A stretch of 64,000 nucleotides of DNA from a virus, in the IMG/VR virus record IMGVR_UViG_3300027861_004304, positions 1 through 64,000 of that record, one strand, 5' to 3'. This document shows positions 16,822-27,662 of the stretch, piece after piece. The notes beneath the pieces are model-generated. The model saw only the letters and a list, made by a program, of their open reading frames with translations, was not told the DNA's origin and ran no database searches. Made by a program: the position numbers and the translations under genes. How positions within the stretch are numbered: the stretch's first letter is position 1; each line of letters opens with the position of its first letter.

Positions 16822-19800
16822 TTCTTATTCCGCCCCTTTTTGCTTTTCTTTTTCTTTGAAGTTGCCACTATCAATGGATCTTCTTTAATTTCTGCGACCT
16901 TTTGGTTGACTCCATCATCTTCAAGTCCTTTACCGAAGCCTATTTTCGCGTCAATATCGGCAAATTCAACCAAAGAGAAGAAATCATAGGGCCAGTTATA
17001 ACTATATTGGAGTTGATCAGTCTTTTTACCAGTTTCCTTGGCAATTTTGCTAAAATAATTATTATTTGCTCTTTGTTTCACCTTAAAAACCATCCACTGC
17101 AAGCAATCCTCAATCTGTTCGTCTTCTCCGTTTCCAAAAGAACCCATTAGTTCATTAGAGAACAGCTTATGAGAGATCGAAGCCTCGGCTTCAGAAAAAG
17201 ATACATCTTTAACCGGCGGATAAAGGTTTTGAGCGATATAAGCAAGATCATTCTGATCAAAGGTCTTATCAAATTCAAAAATGTACATCGCAAATGGAGT
17301 CACTGCACTCAGATTCGTGACAAAATCCATTCTTGGTGGAAAAACGTATTTCTTCATCTTGTTGACCATGTCTTTTATGGTCTGTGGGACTGTGGATGCT
17401 GTTTTCTCATCTGCCATTGCGCCGGCTGCTGCCCCTTCTGCTGCTGCCATGGCTGCCGCTCGGGCTCTCGCCTGCTTAACGTCAGCTTCGTTGTCAAAAA
17501 ATTCTCCTGAGATTTTATCGAGTCCCTCGAGGGCTGCGCGAGCAGTATAAGAAGCCATGGAGACGGCTTTATCTGAGGAAATTGAATTTAATTCACCCAA
17601 TGCTTTTCTAATTGTATCCGACGGGATTTCAAAATATTGTCTTTCACCATTTCTAACCACAAAGGGTACTGCGACGACTGCTTCTGAGACAGTTAAAGAC
17701 TCGGCCAAGTTGCCCATTCTTGTTTTGTTTGTCCCAAGCGGGCTGCTAAATCCGACCAGCTTGCTTAAATCTTCAAATTTTGGATTTTTATAGACGGTCA
17801 TGTCAATTCCAGACAGCTTTTCCATATTGAATGTGCTGCTGGAGACTGCTCCACGGACCTCTCGCCAACCTTGCGGGATGGCGTCAATTTCATAGTAAAC
17901 TCCCCTGTCCGCCTCAATCGATCCAAAATTAGGCCAACCACCAATCGGAGTGCTCGCAGAGCCGATAAGGGGCAGGGTGGGCGCAGCATATCCAACACTA
18001 TTTGTGTTGTAATTGAACATGGGTTTTTCATGTTTTGGTTGGATAACCCATTTATCACCCTCTTTGCCCAGTAGATTAAACGTTGCGTCAACCTGCATGG
18101 CGTACGCGTTTGCATATCGAGCGCTCATTGGAGTTGAAAAATCTTGGAAGGCGGTATTCTCATTTGTCGACCAAATGGCTTGTTGTCTTGGTGTCCCGTA
18201 GGTTGATCCAGAAAAGGTTCCAGTAGGTCCAGTTAACAGATCATTTTCCAGCGGATCAATGCGCCAGTAATTACTAACACCCTGTGAAAATATCTCATCT
18301 ATAGTTATTTTACCACTCGTTTTCGCTTTAAATACAAAATCCCACCAGCCCTCGCCACCGTGAGGGGCTGGTTGCCCGCACTCATTGTGACCAGTCAAGC
18401 AATCAGAGGCGAATGCATCCGTATTGTAGGCGGCGACGAAAGGAATATCATCGAGAGTTGCATTTTCACCAACATTGGACGCGCGGTAGCCCAGATATGT
18501 AGTTCCCGCGACAGGAGGGAACCACGCCGATGGGTTTGTTGGGGCCCACGTAAAGGTTTCTCTAAAATCTTGCATTTCCCCCATCAAAATTCTAGGATCT
18601 TGGGGTACGTCGCCCCAGGGGATTACATTTCCAAGGGCGGAATAATCTAGCCACTGGCGAGGTTTGTTTGTTGTTCTATATACTTTCAATCTCATTCCGT
18701 AGGATGTTCCCGATGCGACTGTTAAAAAGTTGCCCTCTGGGACACTTTCCAGGCGGGAGTACTCTCCACGAGGCATAAAAAATTCTGTATGTGCTGCCAA
18801 ATAATTTGACATAGCTCTAGAATACAATTTATCCCCTTCCCCATTCCAGTTTGCTACCACATCCAGGGAAGAACTTGGGGAGGGTTCCAGATCATAAATA
18901 TCAATTTTTGCAGCATACTTTTCTGGCTCCACAAGGGACTCGAAAGGAAGCCTGAAATCCCAGGAAGCGCTATAAAAAGTTGAATGCGGTGTGCTATAAG
19001 TTTTTTGGGTGCCCAGAGCAAACATGTTGCTATAAGATCTCTGCAGTGCAGATCCGCTAGCCTGATATGTTACATAATTGATCACTTGGGGCTCGGATGA
19101 CATTCCTGGATGATCTACCGCCATGCATGATTTTTCCATATTAAAAAAGATTCCGGGGGAAAAGAATTGCGTTAAAAATGGGCGGAATCGCGCGTTTGTT
19201 AAACTGGAATCCAGTCCTGAATATGCTATATTCTTTCCGTAAGATTGGGAAAATAGACTCGCCAATTGCAGGCCTCGTTCAGCCGGGAAAAAACCGTCAT
19301 AAGGCAAGAATTTTTTAAGGGCGCGGCATTTGAGAGTGATCGTTGTTGGATTTATTACGTCACCCTCGAGATCCTTCTTTATGAGAGAGAAGTTTTTCAG
19401 AAAATCGGTATGTGAATAAATCTCGAAGAAACCATCCTGGGTGCTGTCAACAATCGTCCCAGTAGCGCCAGGGATTGATAACCAATTATCGTTCTTGGCC
19501 AGGAAATCACCATTTTGCTTGTTCAGATAGAAGTCAATCTGGTCGCTCATCCTGAACTCTGGCAAAATTGACTTATGCTGGTTCTTCAACCTCAGATTAA
19601 TATTGAAATCAGAGTATGAATCATAAAACGGCTGTGACGGAGAACTAACCCAGGCACCGTTTTTGATGTAACCGGCTTGGGTTCCGGCCTCCCAAAGCGC
19701 CTGGCCACCACATGTCGCGACTTTTCCAAGCGGATAAGGTTGAAATGTGCCAGTGAGACAGGAGCCGGCACCGCATGGAGGCTGGGGTGTTACTGAGGCG

Positions 19801-22800
19801 ACCCAGTCCGCAAAGGCGCCGCTAGTTTGTGGAAGCGGAGTTGTAATTGTCCTATCTGAATAATCGGCCGTCGAAGGATATACTGCTTTCGGTGGCGCCC
19901 AACCGAACTGGCCGACAGAGAATGCGGATTGTAGGGTATGTTTCCTGCTATAAAGGGGAGCGGCGATGAGATAATTTTTATCGGGCGGGAGATATCCAAA
20001 AGGGCACGGAGTCCAGCCGCCGGCGTTGTCACCGCTCGGGGTGATCCCCGAAGCAGAAAAGATCATATTAACATTTGCTGTGCCGGGACTCAAAGAAATA
20101 TCCAAAACAGGATATCCGTCACCTCTGGAATAAAATGGGTTTCGGTAGTTGGCCGGGGTTCCAACTGGATAAACTCTAAGATCGGCGGGCCAATAGATGC
20201 CGACGGCATTAATCAAGCGCGCGACAGTCGGTGTGGTGACAGTTGTATCCGGATCCCAAGAAGCGCTGCCTCCATTCGTTGGTGGGCGCCCCGCATTGGC
20301 GGGGCCCATCCAGGCCGCGAAGGATGTGGCCGGATTGGCGGGTTCAGAGCCCATTCTGTACCAGCCAATTGGTCGAAGAGTGTAGTCATCGAATGTTGGT
20401 ATGAAACTCATATTTGGAGGGCAGCCATCGTTATACATTTTTTCAACCAAAGAGGGATTATAAGAGTGAATGGAATAATTGAAAAAACTAACCTCAGTAA
20501 TATCCCCTTCAAAAACATTATTAATGAAATAGGAGTTTGTTGATGCGCCGGTAGTGCTTCCGGTGAGGGTCGCAATATCTGTATTGTAGGAGACATCGTG
20601 GCCAATGGCGCCGGTTGACGCATTGAGCGTCCCGTAATAGGGTTGTGTTGTGGGCGTAGTTGTAATGGCACCCAAGGAAACCAGTGCTCCATTGATATAA
20701 AGCTTAATTCTATCGTCAGTTGACGCGTCCTCGCCGGGTGTTGTCGCATCATAGCAACACAAAATGTGGTACCAGCTTGAGCCCACATCAAGGCTTATAC
20801 TCGAGGTCGCTGTGTCGACATGAAAACCAGCAGAAGTAGAAATTACTGTCTCTGTTCCAACGTACAGGTCCGCAGAGCTTGGGTTCGCACCGGTTAAAAA
20901 CAAACGGACGGAACATGTTCCGGGGGTCGGCGTTACTGGTCGCGTATGGTCAGAAGAAGCGAATGAAATTATGTGGGCTTTCCTCGAATTACTTAAACCG
21001 GCCGGGGAGGACGCCGGCGCCTTCGGTCTAACCCAGGCCGAAAGAGTATAAGCATTTGGAACGCCAGAGGTAGGCGAACCATTACCAACCGCGTATTCGC
21101 CAAATTGTCGTGCGTTAAATCCCTTATTTTCATAAGTTCCACTATCAAGCAATTCATTATATAAAACCGCGCCAAAGAGCAAGGGAGCAATTGTGCCCGG
21201 ATATGATGAGGGACCCTGATAGCTGCAACTCAACGCATAACTTGATGAAAAGAGCGGGGCACTTGAAAAACATTGAGAATAATTGTTTTGAAGTTCGCCG
21301 GGGTGTCCGAGAGTAGAACCACCTAGGGTCCCGGATCCGGGCCCAACGACTGTTACTGAGAAGTCCAAATCATTTGAAACATAAATGGGGCCCGTTTCAA
21401 AATCGTCATTGGCATCCATAGCCCAGGCGCTCTGAACCACAACTGGCTGCTGAACGGAATATGCGGCCGGATTTGGCTCAAAAGCCTGAATTCCCATAGA
21501 ATTAAAGCCATAGGGGCCTGTGCCGGGGGGCAGGCCTCCTGGGACAAACACTGCTGTTGTAAGCGTCGAAAAGTCTATGAATTTTTTAGCACCTTGCAAG
21601 GTTCTTGCTGATCTGTCGGTTCTCCAAAATGTATTTGAATATTCGTTTCTCTTTCTATTCATGGAGCTAAATTTATTCTTTGGTGCGGGATATATGGGAG
21701 CAGAATATACCAGTTCCACGAGAGATTCAACCGGAGAACTTGTGGAATCCATATTGTGAATCATGTCAGATAGGGGGCCATAACCCGTGTCCTCAAAAAG
21801 ATCCGCCTCTTCGTATTTCACATCGCCATTTGGATCCAAATTATACTGACCCAGGGCTGTTTTGGCGATCATATGTGGCAACAAAACCGGTCTCAAATGA
21901 TTTAATGCCGAAGCGCAAGCTTTCAATTGAGAATTGGCAAAAGAATAAGCATTGATCAGAGAGACTTCAAGATTGATAACATTTTCACTATCGATATCGG
22001 ATGATCCAAACGCTTTGACGCCGAACATGGCGCCCAGCGGAAGGGACCGGGCTTGGACTGCTGGCTCACAGTAAAGAGTAGTTGATGTGCCGGCGACGGT
22101 GCGAGGGAATGTCTCATATGAGAAATTTACCAATCTGTCTTCTACACACCCAATAAAGTTGTTTTTCCTCAGATATCGCGAGGTGGAGGTTTCTCCGGAT
22201 CTAAGCTGTTTCCAAGATGGGTATTGATAGGGTCCATTTCTGTGAAGATTCAGGACGTTTAAGAGATCAGGCAGTCTGTTTCCATCGAATGGGCCTTTTC
22301 CGGCTCCACCTCCGGTGGCCGGGGTTGGAATGGCTTCATAGCTTAAAATATCACCATAATCAAAATTTGAAGCTTCTGTTTTGTCTGCTTGGTTTATCTT
22401 TGGCACAGCAGACTTTTGTAATGGATAAAAGCACCTCGCAGATGTATATTGTTCCTGAATCGGCTCATATACGAGTTGGTTCATCCCCACAAAATCAACA
22501 AATCCGATAGCGGTTTTAGCAGAGGATCCAACTATGGCGAATGTCACCGGAGGAATTGAGGCGCTTACAGCCGAAGGGACATAAAAATCTTTTGGCCAAT
22601 ATCCGAAACCGGCTGGAGTTATGGACTCAAGAGACGCCGTGATCCAAGCATATCTAAGGTCTGTCGCCGGGATTGGATGCTGAACCCAATAATTATCACG
22701 TTGGGTGCCTGTGACAATAGATCCGTCTGCCAATTCTTGCATGACCATTCTGGAATTTCTGTTTACTTGATAGAAAGATCCCGTCCCAGAGTAATTTTGA

Positions 22801-25800
22801 GCGTTCACTGTCGAACCAGGAATCCCGAATTCAGGAACGCCGCTATAATATCCAAACTGGTTAACGCTCGGAGTCAACATGAAGTCTCTCAATGGCCCTC
22901 GGACCATGCTATTTCTCCAGTTGAGTTGGTTATTCGGTGAGAATTCTGCTGCGTATCGGTCTAGACCTGGGCCGCCGTTGCTATCTCCCATGGTGCTGGG
23001 ATCACCTGGTGCTGAAAACCTGGAAACCATTACATGTTCCGTGCGCCCTCTTTGAATTTTAGCAGCATCAAACATTCCTCCGACGAAAGCAGATGCAGAC
23101 AAAGTTGTATCGCTCGGGTCGTTAAGCAAGCTCCAGGGGCCTTGACGCGTCCACGCTCTGTTATTTGATGTTCTGCCCGGCGCTTGAACGATTTCATAAT
23201 CTTTTCTAAAGTTTCCGATATTGGAATGCAGGGTTCCCGAAACATAGCCTGTTGGCTGTCCAACGACTTGCTTAATATTTTGAATGTTTATGGGCCTCTT
23301 CGCCATGGGGGCGCGATATAAAGTTGCCCTGGGAAGGTTGAATGGCTGTGCCAGGATTTTCACAACCCCAGTTGATGAAGTAATTTGCCACGCTTCGGCT
23401 CTATTCGTGGCAGTATCGGCGCCGGTCTGGTTTAAATCAGTGTGGCGGACCTGCATGCCTCCAACAAATTTCTCTGTGAATGGGCCTTGGAGGGGAACTA
23501 AGGAGTCAACGGTGTCAACATGAATTTTTGTCATGTCAACATTGTGGCCTAAATCTGCTGATATTTTCAGGGCGTATTTGTTGACGGTCGTGGTGGTCAA
23601 TATGGTAAATGGAACAATTCTTTCGCCTTTGACGGATTGATAATCAAACGAATCTGAAAATGTAGTTAAACTTCCTTCTGCCTTGAAGGCTGAATACTTA
23701 AGTTTTCTCTTTATTAATGGATTATCAGAAGTATTCGGGGCGTAGCTCTCAATATTGGCGGTTGTTAGATAAATGCCATCCGTGTCTCCGGTGATCGGTC
23801 TCACATGAGGAAGAGTGTTCTTTAAATAATCGTTATCCTTGTTGATATATGAATTCACTCCACCGTCAATAGGTTTATCCAGCATCATTCTGAGCGTTTC
23901 AACTGTGCGATGGCCTCCAGAAAGCCCTCGTTGGGATTGGCGTCGATAAATATTTCTATTTGCATCCACTTCTGGATTTCCGGAAGAAATAGCTGGCGTG
24001 GCGCTATCGGCGAAGCGGGCCCACCAAGCACGGTTGAATTCGGGGTCATCATTAACTGGGTGTCTGTTATTTTCATATGACTGGGCGAATTCTTGCGGAA
24101 GACTTTTCCACTTACCAGGTTGGAAAATTTCTTGCCCGCCCTTGCGCAGACCCGAATTATCATTGGAATCAAGATCTAGTTGATTAAACCCCTTGCCACT
24201 CATGCCAGTCTTGTCGGCTTCCCACGTTTCCAAGCAATTGCCGGCGTCATCAAATTTCTGGCAACCTTCGTTGTTTTCCAGATCTGGTATCCGAGTTTCC
24301 AACGTTGGAAATTTGGTCCAGTACTTATTCCTTTCAAGAACATGGCTTTCTACCATATTTCTCATACTATCGGAAAACTTTGCAGAAGCAGGAATTAACT
24401 GATTTAGGAAATTTGATAAAGAATTGTCAATCCATTTATAAAACTCAATATATCTGTCTAAATCTGGCTCATTTTGAACCCTTTCGAAGAAAAGTTGCCG
24501 CAATTTTGACAATTGTTTGTATTCTTGCCTATATCTATTGACAGGATCACCGATTAAAGTGTTAAAATCAACAATTGTGGCAAAAACATTCAATATCTCT
24601 TCGGAAATATTCTGATACATGCTCTTTTCAATTGCGAAAAAGTATTCAATCGGGCGATTCACCAATTGATATACGTCGTCTGTTTCATCGATGTTTATCA
24701 TATCAGCGCTTTGAATGTTCTCTGGAATTGTTTGCTTGCCGCTGTAAACAAATCTTGTATCCAAAACTTTGCTGCTGTCTGCTGGGAAGAAATCTGCCTT
24801 TCCTGGGTGTTGAGTGCCAACAACTTCACCCATCCATCTATATCTGCTTTGCCTCTCGGTTGATCCGGACGACAAATCGGGAACAAAAAATTCTCCTGAT
24901 GCGTCGGATCCCGTTAAAGTATCAAACTCCCAATTAAGAGCCAAAGTCTCCATTTCTGGGATTAGAACCCCAGAAAGGGGAGTTGAATATAGATATGTGC
25001 TTTCATAAGGATGAATGACCCCGTGATTTTCAGGATCTCGACTGTGAGCTTGAATAGCCTGATCATTTAAGTAAGATGTCCAATATCTGACGGATCCTAG
25101 CTTAACGTCCGTTTCTTCCAGGAGAGATCCAGTAAAATTGGTTCTATGTGCGCCGGCATAAATTCTTTTTGGTTGATTTATAAATCCTAATCGGCTGGTG
25201 TAAGACACAGGTAAAGAAGCAGTTAAGAGAAATTCGTTCGCGACAATTCCAGCATCAGAATTGACGCCGTATAGTTCCAAAATGCGTGGTGGCGAGCTTG
25301 ATCCGCTTACTAAGTCGAGGCCATAAACGCTTGGAGAGAACCTTACAGCAAAATTCCATTTTTGATTATCATAAACATCATAAAATAAAGAACTCGTTAA
25401 TTGTCCGGTGCCTGCCGAAGAGCTATAGTTCATTTGAAAATGAACATTATCTGATTCAATTTCTTCTCTGATTGAGTATACTTGCATATTCCAATCGGAA
25501 GCTGGCCAAGTGTAATCGCCAGGAGATGATGTAAGGGCTGTATGGAAACCAAACAAGGAGGAGGTTATAAAATTTGTTGGAAAGTATTCTGGGTGGCTTT
25601 GAGTTAATTTTTTTGGAAAAATTGCTTCTGCTTCTAGAGTAAAAGAGGTGTTCCCTTCTCCACCACCCCCGCCCGAAGCGCTTATAAAAGATCTTGCATC
25701 TGAACCGGGGGAGCTTGCGGTATGTTGATAAACCGAACCGCCAAATCTTGCTGTTTCATTAAAATCTACATATTTCTTGCGCGTTGAATTGACCTCGTAA

Positions 25801-27662
25801 TTATCTCTGAATTGATATGTTGCATTGTCTCCGTAAAGATTGATTTTAACCAAGTCTGTATCAATGCCGTAGCACCTCATGAGGTTCCGAAAGGCCTTCA
25901 TATTCCCTTTGGATTTGTAGATGTAAACAAGGTTGTTGTAAATATTTTTATAAATTAAATTCTTGATGTCTGTCAAATCAAGATCAAATTTCTTAGTCTC
26001 GTCTCTATTGGAAATCTGTTCTAAAATTGTTGAATCAACAAAAATCTCAGAAGTTGACAGGCCAAAGCCCTCGAGCAGCTTATATGAGAAAGGAAGAGGC
26101 TTTGTTGTTGCTCCTGGATAGGTTACGTCCTTGAGTTTGGGATAATTTTCAATTTGAAGATAAAGAGTGTCCAAATAACTTGACAAAACTTGACTTAATT
26201 TTAATAATTCCTGTCCCGATTCATCATCTTCTTCAATTATCCAGGTTGGCATCGTATAATAAAAGGAAGCATTGTTTGTTAGATCATAAGTTGATCCGGA
26301 AGATTCTAAAGATGTTCTTGTTGAGACAACGTCTGGGTGAAAAGAATAAATGATTGGATCTTTGAACTCGCTTTCTTTTCCGAGATACAGATCAATTGCC
26401 GATGAGGTTGATCTCGCTTCGGCGGAGTATCCAACCCACGTTCCGTTTGAAATTCTGCCAGAATAATCAAGAGCGATAGAGTCGGTTGCGGCAATTCCGG
26501 TGATTCCTTCGTTGAACTTGAGATAAACACCAAGATCAGTATTCGCTTCGTCGTTGTTTGTCCCTCCGCCGTATTGAGTAAACCAATATCTGCCAATTTC
26601 TTCTGATGTTCTTGCTGTTTTCCAATAGCGGAATTCGTCAATTGAACCAGAAAGCTTTGCGGATCCTTCCGGAACTCCAATAAACCCGTCATAAGAAAAT
26701 GGTCTTGTAGCGCCCAAGTTGGCGATCAAAGATCCGGTAACTTCGCCAATTGCATTGCCGGCGCTGATGGTTGTGTCTTTTAATTGACCGTCAAGATATG
26801 CCTTAGAGACGGCATCGCTTCCAGAATTTTGAAAAGAGATGGCGACGTGATGCCAATTATTATCAATAAGCTCACTAGTCGTTATCCCCGAATAGATATA
26901 TATATCGCTTACAGTGCCGGAAGTAAAAGAGGCCACCAATGGGGTGTCTGATGCTCCCGAATTGCTTGTTAGAAAGAATATTTGGAGGGATCCCGAAGTA
27001 TCTGTACCCGTTTCATCGTTTGTTAGGTGAAAAAGATATTCAACGTCCGAGGATGCTGTCGGAATAAGAGCTTCTTTCTTAATCCAAGTTTCAATTGTGA
27101 CGCCCTGGTTGAAATCAAATTTTAAATTAGATTCACGATTCTTATCTGGATCGTAAAAGTTGGAATTTTCAAAAGTATTTGAAAGATCTTTCCCAATCAT
27201 ACCAGAAGAAGCTGTATGTGGACCACCCACGATTTGAATATATTCAACAATATCAGGGAGACCGATCGTAATAGAGCCCGATGTAACACTTGAATCCACC
27301 GAGCCCCATCCATTCGGGGAAATCGTCGCATAACCAGTCGTTCTTGGATAAACATTATCATAAATATACAAGTCAAGATAAGTGGAATTATTAAAAAATT
27401 CTGTTTGTTCTCTTAATGACCCATCATATGGGTATTGATTAACAATTCTGTCAAAAGAGTCGCTGTAATATTTGACAGCGGATCCAAAATGAGCGAAGGT
27501 TTCTGGCCTGCTGTAATCTTTTTGAGGAATGAACCTATTTTTTTCGATAATCTTCTGTTTAATGTTGCCAGATGACTCAACAGATTTGCCTAATTTTTCT
27601 AGATCCGTAGAAGATACAACAGATTGCGGTATTCTTTTATCAAAAAGTTTTCTAATACTCAT
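16818..27662 (-). CDS. Giant virion protein (3614 aa) with several LamG/concanavalin-like domains
   Basis: A single uninterrupted frame of 10.8 kb. Residues about 180-360 form a LamG-like domain (FNQGVTIETWIKK, NNWHHVAISFQ, YLDGQLKD, GSIDEFRYWKTARTSEEI). A second is likely at about 670-880 (TLEAEAIFPKKL... LGSVRYWTSYLNDQAI). A third lies at about 2190-2410 (YTLSAWVRPKAP, GSSWYHILCCYD, LYINGALVSL, ITEVSFFNYSI). LamG folds usually bind sugars or proteins. Other parts are Ser/Gly/Pro/aromatic-rich, with an Ala-rich helix near 3380-3420 and a very basic end (KKKKSKKGRNKK). No protease or hydrolase motif was found. It starts 11 nt inside the previous gene. The position behind gp6 and the sugar-binding-type folds suggest a baseplate-attached fibre or host-recognition scaffold; length and domain content are seen, the role is inference. 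Confidence 0.85.
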   Translation of the reverse strand: MSIRKLFDKRIPQSVVSSTDLEKLGKSVESSGNIKQKIIEKNRFIPQKDYSRPETFAHFGSAVKYYSDSFDRIVNQYPYDGSLREQTEFFNNSTYLDLYIYDNVYPRTTGYATISPNGWGSVDSSVTSGSITIGLPDIVEYIQIVGGPHTASSGMIGKDLSNTFENSNFYDPDKNRESNLKFDFNQGVTIETWIKKEALIPTASSDVEYLFHLTNDETGTDTSGSLQIFFLTSNSGASDTPLVASFTSGTVSDIYIYSGITTSELIDNNWHHVAISFQNSGSDAVSKAYLDGQLKDTTISAGNAIGEVTGSLIANLGATRPFSYDGFIGVPEGSAKLSGSIDEFRYWKTARTSEEIGRYWFTQYGGGTNNDEANTDLGVYLKFNEGITGIAATDSIALDYSGRISNGTWVGYSAEARSTSSAIDLYLGKESEFKDPIIYSFHPDVVSTRTSLESSGSTYDLTNNASFYYTMPTWIIEEDDESGQELLKLSQVLSSYLDTLYLQIENYPKLKDVTYPGATTKPLPFSYKLLEGFGLSTSEIFVDSTILEQISNRDETKKFDLDLTDIKNLIYKNIYNNLVYIYKSKGNMKAFRNLMRCYGIDTDLVKINLYGDNATYQFRDNYEVNSTRKKYVDFNETARFGGSVYQHTASSPGSDARSFISASGGGGGEGNTSFTLEAEAIFPKKLTQSHPEYFPTNFITSSLFGFHTALTSSPGDYTWPASDWNMQVYSIREEIESDNVHFQMNYSSSAGTGQLTSSLFYDVYDNQKWNFAVRFSPSVYGLDLVSGSSSPPRILELYGVNSDAGIVANEFLLTASLPVSYTSRLGFINQPKRIYAGAHRTNFTGSLLEETDVKLGSVRYWTSYLNDQAIQAHSRDPENHGVIHPYESTYLYSTPLSGVLIPEMETLALNWEFDTLTGSDASGEFFVPDLSSGSTERQSRYRWMGEVVGTQHPGKADFFPADSSKVLDTRFVYSGKQTIPENIQSADMINIDETDDVYQLVNRPIEYFFAIEKSMYQNISEEILNVFATIVDFNTLIGDPVNRYRQEYKQLSKLRQLFFERVQNEPDLDRYIEFYKWIDNSLSNFLNQLIPASAKFSDSMRNMVESHVLERNKYWTKFPTLETRIPDLENNEGCQKFDDAGNCLETWEADKTGMSGKGFNQLDLDSNDNSGLRKGGQEIFQPGKWKSLPQEFAQSYENNRHPVNDDPEFNRAWWARFADSATPAISSGNPEVDANRNIYRRQSQRGLSGGHRTVETLRMMLDKPIDGGVNSYINKDNDYLKNTLPHVRPITGDTDGIYLTTANIESYAPNTSDNPLIKRKLKYSAFKAEGSLTTFSDSFDYQSVKGERIVPFTILTTTTVNKYALKISADLGHNVDMTKIHVDTVDSLVPLQGPFTEKFVGGMQVRHTDLNQTGADTATNRAEAWQITSSTGVVKILAQPFNLPRATLYRAPMAKRPINIQNIKQVVGQPTGYVSGTLHSNIGNFRKDYEIVQAPGRTSNNRAWTRQGPWSLLNDPSDTTLSASAFVGGMFDAAKIQRGRTEHVMVSRFSAPGDPSTMGDSNGGPGLDRYAAEFSPNNQLNWRNSMVRGPLRDFMLTPSVNQFGYYSGVPEFGIPGSTVNAQNYSGTGSFYQVNRNSRMVMQELADGSIVTGTQRDNYWVQHPIPATDLRYAWITASLESITPAGFGYWPKDFYVPSAVSASIPPVTFAIVGSSAKTAIGFVDFVGMNQLVYEPIQEQYTSARCFYPLQKSAVPKINQADKTEASNFDYGDILSYEAIPTPATGGGAGKGPFDGNRLPDLLNVLNLHRNGPYQYPSWKQLRSGETSTSRYLRKNNFIGCVEDRLVNFSYETFPRTVAGTSTTLYCEPAVQARSLPLGAMFGVKAFGSSDIDSENVINLEVSLINAYSFANSQLKACASALNHLRPVLLPHMIAKTALGQYNLDPNGDVKYEEADLFEDTGYGPLSDMIHNMDSTSSPVESLVELVYSAPIYPAPKNKFSSMNRKRNEYSNTFWRTDRSARTLQGAKKFIDFSTLTTAVFVPGGLPPGTGPYGFNSMGIQAFEPNPAAYSVQQPVVVQSAWAMDANDDFETGPIYVSNDLDFSVTVVGPGSGTLGGSTLGHPGELQNNYSQCFSSAPLFSSSYALSCSYQGPSSYPGTIAPLLFGAVLYNELLDSGTYENKGFNARQFGEYAVGNGSPTSGVPNAYTLSAWVRPKAPASSPAGLSNSRKAHIISFASSDHTRPVTPTPGTCSVRLFLTGANPSSADLYVGTETVISTSAGFHVDTATSSISLDVGSSWYHILCCYDATTPGEDASTDDRIKLYINGALVSLGAITTTPTTQPYYGTLNASTGAIGHDVSYNTDIATLTGSTTGASTNSYFINNVFEGDITEVSFFNYSIHSYNPSLVEKMYNDGCPPNMSFIPTFDDYTLRPIGWYRMGSEPANPATSFAAWMGPANAGRPPTNGGSASWDPDTTVTTPTVARLINAVGIYWPADLRVYPVGTPANYRNPFYSRGDGYPVLDISLSPGTANVNMIFSASGITPSGDNAGGWTPCPFGYLPPDKNYLIAAPLYSRKHTLQSAFSVGQFGWAPPKAVYPSTADYSDRTITTPLPQTSGAFADWVASVTPQPPCGAGSCLTGTFQPYPLGKVATCGGQALWEAGTQAGYIKNGAWVSSPSQPFYDSYSDFNINLRLKNQHKSILPEFRMSDQIDFYLNKQNGDFLAKNDNWLSIPGATGTIVDSTQDGFFEIYSHTDFLKNFSLIKKDLEGDVINPTTITLKCRALKKFLPYDGFFPAERGLQLASLFSQSYGKNIAYSGLDSSLTNARFRPFLTQFFSPGIFFNMEKSCMAVDHPGMSSEPQVINYVTYQASGSALQRSYSNMFALGTQKTYSTPHSTFYSASWDFRLPFESLVEPEKYAAKIDIYDLEPSPSSSLDVVANWNGEGDKLYSRAMSNYLAAHTEFFMPRGEYSRLESVPEGNFLTVASGTSYGMRLKVYRTTNKPRQWLDYSALGNVIPWGDVPQDPRILMGEMQDFRETFTWAPTNPSAWFPPVAGTTYLGYRASNVGENATLDDIPFVAAYNTDAFASDCLTGHNECGQPAPHGGEGWWDFVFKAKTSGKITIDEIFSQGVSNYWRIDPLENDLLTGPTGTFSGSTYGTPRQQAIWSTNENTAFQDFSTPMSARYANAYAMQVDATFNLLGKEGDKWVIQPKHEKPMFNYNTNSVGYAAPTLPLIGSASTPIGGWPNFGSIEADRGVYYEIDAIPQGWREVRGAVSSSTFNMEKLSGIDMTVYKNPKFEDLSKLVGFSSPLGTNKTRMGNLAESLTVSEAVVAVPFVVRNGERQYFEIPSDTIRKALGELNSISSDKAVSMASYTARAALEGLDKISGEFFDNEADVKQARARAAAMAAAEGAAAGAMADEKTASTVPQTIKDMVNKMKKYVFPPRMDFVTNLSAVTPFAMYIFEFDKTFDQNDLAYIAQNLYPPVKDVSFSEAEASISHKLFSNELMGSFGNGEDEQIEDCLQWMVFKVKQRANNNYFSKIAKETGKKTDQLQYSYNWPYDFFSLVEFADIDAKIGFGKGLEDDGVNQKVAEIKEDPLIVATSKKKKSKKGRNKK

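Noticed and set aside
19938-20543. Plus-strand open frame of 201 codons
   Set aside because: Internal to the giant LamG gene, no start signals, no recognised protein; shadow.
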